In this document: positions 57,801-64,000 of the stretch, piece after piece
How positions within the stretch are numbered: the first letter of the stretch is position 1
Layout of the letters: every line of letters begins with the position of its first letter
Assembly: GCA_004154925.1 (NCBI GenBank)
Contig: QJNS01000287.1
Location: 29,567 to 93,566, forward strand
From: Monosporascus cannonballus
Lineage: Eukaryota; Ascomycota; Sordariomycetes; Xylariales
Direction of reading: 5' to 3'
DNA length: 64,000 bases
Position numbers and translations under genes: made by a program
Notes under the pieces: generated by a model
The model's database searches: none
What the model was told of the DNA's origin: nothing
Seen by the model: the letters and a program-made list of their open reading frames with translations, nothing else

Positions 57801-58120
57801 ACATCACAAAGTCGGACGGATTTTGGGATACCTCCTCCGATGCCGACCATTAAGCCAAACCTAATCGACGGAAAGGTGGATGTCATCCGAGTTGCGACCG
57901 CTGCCGAGTTGTTATTGCCGATCTCGCCTTTCGGCAGACAGGCTACCACAACGTTGTGTCCGCTAACACGTCCCAGACTATAGGCGTTGTGGTCGTTGGG
58001 TTGTCTGGGAAGGCCTGGATGCGTTTCATCAAGCATGGCCGCCGCCGCGATCAGCTCCTTTGGTAAGGCGCAGACCCATCCCACCGTGTACTCGTCATGA
58101 GTTAGGGGTTTAGAAGTCAT
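54885..58120 (-). pseudogene. NLR pseudogene: PNP-UDP, NACHT, ankyrin repeats
   Basis: Reading from ATG 58120, the gene has the order of a fungal NOD-like receptor. First comes a nucleoside-phosphorylase-like domain (YTVGWVCALPKELIAA, MVGIGGGIPKS, CFEMEAAGLM, RGICDYADSHKN). A 180-bp intron (57081-56902) follows. Then comes a NACHT ATPase ([12 protein letters not shown]-loop [19 protein letters not shown]) and a 61-bp intron (56043-55983). The end is a helical part (LVHYTTQEYLETH) and two ankyrin repeats (GRTPLSWAAEKGHEAVVRLLLEKGADLE). Four lesions break it: an in-frame TGA at 57748-57746 where the family has Gly; a 37-bp tandem duplication at 56791-56864; a one-base frameshift just after the P-loop (about 56625); and a two-base frameshift at about 55650. 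Intact members sense non-self and trigger cell death. Confidence 0.88.
56791..56864. repeat. 37-bp tandem duplication inside the NLR pseudogene
   Basis: Units 56791-56827 and 56828-56864 differ at one base only (A/G). The length is not divisible by three, so the copy shifts the NACHT linker frame. One copy alone would read through in frame. Confidence 0.9.
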
Positions 58121-60486
58121 CTCTTGAAATCACGGTTAAGGATTTGATCGTCTTCCACAGTTCGATGGCAATCGAGGATGTTCAAGCCTCGGATAGAGTC
58201 AGGTGATTCTAGTTGTGCCTGGAGATGACTTACTGCTACTTTCTCTGCGAGGCCAGAGGACTCGAGAATGGCCATATGGCTGTGCATCAGTAATCACGGT
58301 GATCGCAGAGACATGTCTTTATTGGTACCCGGCGCTCGTTTGGGGGCTTAACGGAGATAGATTGGGAGTTTTTCGTCGATTCTGATCGAAGGTGTCGGGC
58401 GTGAAGGCCTAATCTGAGATAGTGTCAGACCCAACAACGCCAGTCAGCCCTAGCGAAGATTACTTTATGCACCCCTGGTACCTTTTCCTCTCAGCCACAG
58501 CTGTATTTACGTGTATAAAAGGAGGGTTCGCTACCTTCACTTTCTAGCTAGGACCTTTTAGAGGTCAGGCAACCTTTAATACACTTCTTCTTCAGTTATA
58601 TGCTTCTGTGTGTGATGTCAGGGTCTCACAGATAGTCGCTGCCCAAACCGATAAACCGCAGATAAATGCCTCAGGCAGCAAGGGGACCGGACCCTGGCGC
58701 GCCCGCGTTTACCTTTCGGAACGAGTCTTGTGGCTTTGTAGTGGCTTACAAGTGTGGCCAGTGAAATGTAGTGCAGGAGGTGTGGCCTGTGAATTGGGGC
58801 TTTAAGGGTGAGAGAGGGCGGGGAAAAAGAAGCCTTTCGTTCCTTAAGGCATGAGGCCAACAGGATGATCAGATCAATTTTCCTTTTGATCCTGCGTGAC
58901 CAAAGTAATATAACTCTCACACATCTACCATAATGCTAGATAAAATAAATAGCACTCCCAGCAATTGGGAAAGGAGTCTGTTCGGGGACATCGATAACGG
59001 ACTTGGCCTTCACCCCCCTTTCAAGTACGTTGGAGTATATGGCGTCGATTAACCGTGCTGGCCGTTCGACAAGGCCTTATTCATATGCCTTTGCTGAGAT
59101 GGATCCAACATTGCCCGTTCCGAGTCCTAGCAAGAAAATGCACCGCCATCCCACGTATCCATACCCGCTTGGGGTACCGCGGCTTCAACTTGCGCCCCTT
59201 AATGACCGATCACGCCGTAAACATCGAGGGAGGCGGAAGGTCGAAGCCCATGGGGTAGCCAGGACAACAGTCTCTCTCAAGACTAGTAATATAAGCCTTG
59301 GGGTTTGTCTAGGTCTTCTTACGAAGTCGGCGTCCCCGTCGTGCCACCCCTGAAGTACGCAAGCTCTTCGGCTACAAGTCCAGGCCCTTGTCGAAGGCGG
59401 GCGTCACTGCATAACGGAGCGCTTCTTCCACCTCGGCGCGCTCAAATATATGGAGCACTTCCAAGTCCCCGAGCACGCTACCATGGGCATATGTAATCTG
59501 CTGTCATTGCTCCCTTTATCGGCTGCATGCTTAAGATATCTGTCACGGAAGGATTATTCAGTGCTGGGTCAACTTTGTTGCCTGTGGAGATTGAAACCAT
59601 ATAGGGACGTAGGCTTGTAGAAGTACCTCCGTCCGGTATATCATCCGGGCGGGCACCGCGGACGGTAGGGTCGGACCGCGCCCGCGTCGTCTCGGGCGAT
59701 GCGTCCACCTCTTCCCCATATTCCGCACCCCGGACTCGAAACGGACACTCGCGGTGAGGCCTCTTGATTCACGGTAGTGATTTCTGACACGGAGCGCATA
59801 CCCGTGAAATGACCTTAATGCCATTCGCCCATGTCGAAACTGGATTATGGAACAATTAGGTAGGGAAGAACGTAGTCCGACCACCTGTCCGAGACTGACA
59901 GTCCTAACGCTGTATGCGGGGGGCCACAGATATTGGTTGAACGGGCAGTTAGTTCATCACCGGCTAAGCTGTCGGGAACCAGAACACAAAGTCCGTCTAT
60001 ATGATAACCGCCCCAAGCGAAGACCAAGCCCCAATAGATTTTGAGTCACTGCTCGAGCTCATCCAAACGTTAGAAGCGTGATCGTATACTAGACTATCGT
60101 GTGTTGAAAGCGACGGAATCGTATTCATGCCTCCACGCGTGTCTGTACTTTTCCTATCTTTGTAGCCGCTTACGCCGCCAACTCCTAAACCAGGCAAATC
60201 CCTACCTATCGAATCCTTGCCGGCACGCCAAATAGGGTAGGGACTATGACTTCTTGTGAGATACGATGCGGTATCACGCATATATTGGGCCGTATAGAAT
60301 AGGCTCGCTAACGGTCGAACCAAGTCACCCGCCATCACAGTTAAATGCTCGCGCTATTGATTTCTAAGGGTACGATCAGACGCTCCGGCGTACAAACAGC
60401 ACCACAGCAATCATCACAGCACCACCACCATAGCGAGCCGGCCATCCATCCATCTCCCAGTTCCATCCCCCACACATCGACCTCTC
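58121..60486. other. 2.4-kb intergenic region
   Basis: No gene recognised. Frames up to about 116 codons (59003-59353 +) without motifs; possibly decayed coding DNA, but I cannot name a family. Confidence 0.4.
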
Positions 60487-62087
60487 CTACTCCCCGACCT
60501 CGTCATCCGGCGGCTGCGCCTCCTTGACAGCGTACCCCTCGAGGAACCCGTCGGGATCGCAGGTCCTCTCGAGCCCGATGCCGTTGGCCTCGACCCAGCG
60601 GCGGACGGCGGCCTTGTCGATGCGGACCCTGGGAGGGGAGGCGGAGGCGACGACGGCGGGCCCGCCGTCCTTGCCCTTCGCCGCCGCGTCCTCCGCTTCC
60701 GCGGGGGCGGGGCCGGGCGCCGTCGCCGATGCCGGCGCGGCGGCGGTGTTGCCGGGCCCCGGGGGCTTCGGCGATGCCTCCTCCACGACGCCCATCTCGC
60801 GGAGCACGAGGAGGCAGTCCTCGGGCGCGATCCAGGTGGCCCTGCTGCACGTCTGCACGTCGACGACGGCGAGGGGTTGCGTCTCGCGGGCCCTGTCCTC
60901 CGCTCTCCGTCTTCCCTTCTCGTCCCCTCCTCCTCTTTCTTGTCCTCCTTCCCCGCCGTCTCCCGCTCCCCCCGATGACGGTGATGCGGTCGAGGAGGGT
61001 ATGGTAGTGGCGGACGAGGGGTTGGGCCCCACCTCGAGGCCCAGCAGCCAGCGGGCGATCTCGCCGGCCCAGAAGCGCCGGTACCCGCGGCGGCCAAGCT
61101 CGGAGATGGGCTTCTCGGGCCCGCCGAGGACGCCCTCGCGGCGCGAGATCTCGTAAGAGACGCCCATGAGCACCGAGCCGAGGCCCTTGCGCTGCCAGGG
61201 CGGGAACACGAGGATGCACGCCAGGTTGTTGTTGTCCCACGACATCTTCTCCTTGGAGAAGAAGCCCACGGTGTGCGGGCGCGGGCGACGCGACAACGGC
61301 GACGATGATGGGTTAGTAATACTCGGGGGTGTTGGGGGTGATCGCGGCCGCGGATCCTGGCCCCGGTTGGGGGTGGAGGAGGAGGAGGAGGAGGTCTGCT
61401 GTGCGGCAGTTTCTGGTGGCGCCGGCGGGGACAGGGTGTTGTGCGGCGTGTAGACTAGCAGGAAGTAGTTGAAGCCCGACACGTCGAAGAAGACGGATTT
61501 GTTGTCGAGGAACAGCTTCGCGAAGAGGGAGAGATTTTGGCAAAATAGCTGCGCTTCGTCAGTGATGCGTGGTCATGTCACGTCGAACAAGGGTCAGACT
61601 CACGCGTTCACTCTCGCCATCGACTTCCCAGACGCTCCACTCCCCTTCCTCCTTCTCCTCCTCCGTGTTCTCTTCGACAGTAGGCGCCGCGACGTCGCTC
61701 CTCTTCTTGCCCTTCCCCTTCGTGCCGGCCGCGGAATCGGCTGGGGTGGCCGTCGCTTTCCCGAGACCCCTACCCTTAGGGTGCGTATACACCTTCCTAC
61801 CGGGCACCACGCCCTTCCGCTCGCAACACCGGACATGCTCCCACCAGGCCACGAGCTCCTTGGAGTACTTGAAGCAGCAGGGACACACGTACAGGCGGTC
61901 CAGCACGGGCGGGTCCCGCTTTCCGCCGCCGCCGACCATCCTGGCGCCGATGTCCTTGCTGCCCCCGGCGTTGCCCGAGACGTCGCCCAGCACCTCCTTC
62001 CCGTAGTACGAGGGGTACCAGGCCTTGAAGCAGATGTCCCCCAGCACGACCTTGTCGATGTTGCGGTCGGAGCGCGGCGTTGGCGGC

Positions 62088-62146
<59 letters not shown>

Positions 62147-62728
62147 CAGCGGTTTCTCGGCGAAGGCGGCGCGCTTGGGCGTCGCGAGCGCCGAGGCCGC
62201 CGAGGAAGAAGGTATCCGGTTGAGGGGCCGCTGTTGGGGGCATGGCTTCGGTAATGCGGCACGGGGTTGTGTTCGCGAGTGCGAGGATGGTGATCGCGTC
62301 TGCATCGCGGGATGTGACGGAGGAGCATCATGGCTTGTAAGAGGTTTCGGTGGCGACGTAACCGCACTGGCTGTCTGCGGCTTTGAGGAGGCTGTTATAT
62401 TCTCTTTGGGAGGCTCCGTAGGCGCCGCAGCATGTCTCGTCTTCCTCGTCTGCTTCGCGGGCACCACAGCCGAGGGATCGGGGTTCGTCTTCGGCGCGTC
62501 TTGTTTCTTGCCCCGGGCGCGTTCTGGTGCTGGTTCTACGACTATGGAATCGTCGACAGCACTGGCGCGTACGCGGCCGCTCCTGAGCTGGTGCTTTTCG
62601 TCGTCGAGGAGTCCCTGTGGATTCCGTCGAGTCGCACGTCTGGTCGGCGCCGGTAGTTGGGGTTGTGCCGGTTGCGCCGCGGAGTCGGTGAGGTCGTTGT
62701 GTGGTCTTTTCCGTTTCTGTGGTGGCAT
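60487..62728 (-). CDS. MYST-family histone acetyltransferase with polyQ tract
   Basis: Acetyl-CoA-dependent lysine acetyltransferase, expected in the nucleus. Two exons, 62728-61604 and 61548-60487, with a 55-bp intron (GTGAGT...GCGCAG); 728 aa. Residues 1-200 are low-complexity and end in 18 glutamines. The MYST domain follows: a C2HC-type zinc finger YVCPCCFKYSKELVAWWEHVRCC, then KVYTHPKG, LFCQNLSLFAKLFLDNKS, the catalytic Cys in NNLACILVFPP, the acetyl-CoA loop QRKGLGSVLMGVSYE, and the Glu in GGPEKPISELG. Two long insertions stand out: about 60 Pro/Ser-rich residues before VGFFSKEK, and an acidic/Ala-rich one after RWLLGL. It may be a Sas2-type enzyme, but I cannot separate the MYST subfamilies by eye. 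Confidence 0.9.
62089..62145. repeat. GCT/AGC trinucleotide microsatellite, 19 units (polyQ-coding)
   Basis: 57 bp of uninterrupted GCT on the plus strand; on the coding minus strand it is CAG and encodes the 18 glutamines of the MYST protein. Pure repeats of this type change length easily. Confidence 0.95.
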
Positions 62729-63613
62729 GTTGGAATCGAAAGGCTCGAATCATACTCTTGGAAACCCCAGCATCGAGGAGAGTTGCGGATTCACATCAGG
62801 ACTCGCGTCGGAATACCTGTTGTGAAGCTCGAAATGAGGGTTGTGACAATTACGTGATTAAGCCTTGACATTTAAAGGCTCGGCACACGGAAGCACGTGA
62901 CACCCCTTAAGAGCCTTTCCTCGCAAAAAGGGGTCACTTCCCCATCCACTTATCTACTGTATGTTATGAGCTATTAGCGTTATACATAGAAGGAAAATAG
63001 CCTTATGGCCTACTAGGGCCCGCGCGTTAACAAATAGAATAAATACTCAGTCAGAGCAGTGTAGTGTGGTTGCTGTAGCCGGGGAGGTCTCATCCATCCC
63101 AACCGGTGGAGATACCGGAGTCCCGCCGTGTAAGTCAAGTATTCTTTCTAGTTGGGTAGTAGCAGACAGATGCCGCCTAGAGAAACCCGTACGTAGCAGG
63201 GGGCTCTGCTCTGCTCGGTGGACCGTCCATCCATGGCCGATATGCAGGTATGTAGGTATGCAGGTATGGGAAACAAACAAAAGATATGTGAAGTGAGCAA
63301 GCACGTAAGAAGATAAATGCAGGCGACCCAGAAACCAGCACTGCCGGCCGGACCAGTCAGTTGTGTGCTAAAAGGGGGCGAGAAACGAGCCGTACTACTA
63401 CTACACACCGACCACCATCACTACTATTACTACTACTACTACTATTACTATAGACAACCCAGTCCAATAGGGACGAATAGATAGCCACCATAGTAATGTT
63501 GGAGGCCAAACAGGCCGAAGCACACCTTCCGCACATATGTATGCTGTACTCACCCACCGCTTACTCATTGTCCGCATCGATCTGTTCCCGTAGGTAACCA
63601 AGAGCGGCACCGA

Positions 63614-63648
<35 letters not shown>

Positions 63649-64000
63649 GAAGCGGCTCAAGTCGCCGCCATCGGAATAGTTCCATTGTACAACGTGGTAG
63701 GTAGGTCGACCCAGTCAACCGTTTTAGCGATGGGTAGTAGTTGTAGCAGTAACAAAAAGCAGTAGTAGTAGAAGTGCAAACGCGCAGCGGGTTTTCTCGA
63801 CGTCCATTAACCTAACTTAGCTCAGCTGTCCTGTCGTGCCTGCTCGTCTGCCTCCAGTGCCAGCATATTCTCATCGGTGCATCCCCGCCCAGAGCTCTCA
63901 GCCGCCGACCACCCGTAGTAGCGTAGACGAACAGAGCGGATCATTAACGGCCAGGCCGGCGGCAAACCGCGGGAAACATTAAGGACGCAATGCCCCCCCC
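62729..64000. other. Upstream of the MYST gene; microsatellites, no gene
   Basis: Holds a CTA/TTA trinucleotide run (63421-63451), an A30 tract (63617-63646), TAG-rich repeats near 63735-63775 and a run of C at the window end. No coding frame with a motif is seen. Confidence 0.6.
63617..63646. repeat. A30 homopolymer
   Basis: Thirty consecutive A on the plus strand. It creates a spurious Phe-run frame on the minus strand. Could be a simple repeat or a retroposition tail; no gene copy precedes it visibly. Confidence 0.9.

Noticed and set aside
61469..62254. Plus-strand ORF with a Leu run across the GCT repeat
   Set aside because: Shadow of the MYST gene; the low-complexity runs come from the CAG tract read on the wrong strand.
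63401..63718. Minus-strand ORF with a long Phe run
   Set aside because: The Phe run is the A30 tract in antisense; no conserved motif elsewhere.

Overview
The window looks like nuclear DNA of a filamentous ascomycete (Pezizomycotina, probably Sordariomycetes). The evidence is small introns (about 48-180 bp) with GTANGT/GTGAGT donors and CTNAC branch sites, widely spaced genes on both strands, and fungal families: nuclear atp9 with a mitochondrial presequence, a GAF hybrid histidine kinase, a UstYa/DUF3328 protein, and remnants of a HET gene and of a PNP-NACHT-ankyrin NLR. All exon joins come from reading splice signals by eye against family knowledge. No alignment or RNA data were used.

Layout. 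1-1014: 3' part of VID27 (+). 1390-1604: a hAT-type MITE. About 2.8-3.3 kb: possible remnant of an MFS sugar transporter. 4873-6494: TPS1 (-). 6.5-10.5 kb: no gene recognised. About 10.56-12.38 kb: decayed HET gene (+). 12774-13904: RBR-type E3 ligase (+) with a 14-nt exon. 14403-15477: Ycf48/BNR-like secreted protein with a frameshift (-). 15901-21865: large ZNFX1-like CCCH/helicase/NF-X1/RZ protein (-). 24255-26025: SET-MYND protein (+). 26623-28310: two tandem orphan genes that share their ends (+). 29551-29787: small acidic ORF (-). 30202-31171: secreted RNase-T1-fold-like protein without two catalytic residues and with a frame break (-). 31674-33422: coiled-coil/vWA protein (-), divergent from 34196-36318, a UBA-like/ankyrin/ClpB-type AAA+ ATPase (+). 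37030-37901: UstYa-like (-). 39001-43187: hybrid histidine kinase (-). 44161-44754: hypothetical (-). 46410-48243: GMC oxidoreductase (+). 51857-52532: ATP synthase subunit c (-). 54885-58120: NLR pseudogene (-). 60487-62728: MYST acetyltransferase with polyQ (-). The rest is intergenic.

Functional picture. Housekeeping and stress genes (TPS1, atp9, VID27, MYST, histidine kinase) sit among fast-evolving genes linked to self/non-self recognition and secretion (HET and NLR remnants, RNase-like protein, orphan pair). The best candidate for an undescribed system is the divergent pair of an intact-MIDAS vWA/coiled-coil protein and a UBA-like/ankyrin/AAA+ ATPase. They share one 773-bp intergenic region and resemble, in logic only, the AAA+/vWA partnerships of bacteria. 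The ZNFX1-like helicase is a candidate RNA-silencing or RNA-surveillance factor. At least four loci carry frame-breaking lesions. The HET and NLR loci look truly decayed. The Ycf48-like and RNase-like loci have single breaks that could also be assembly errors.
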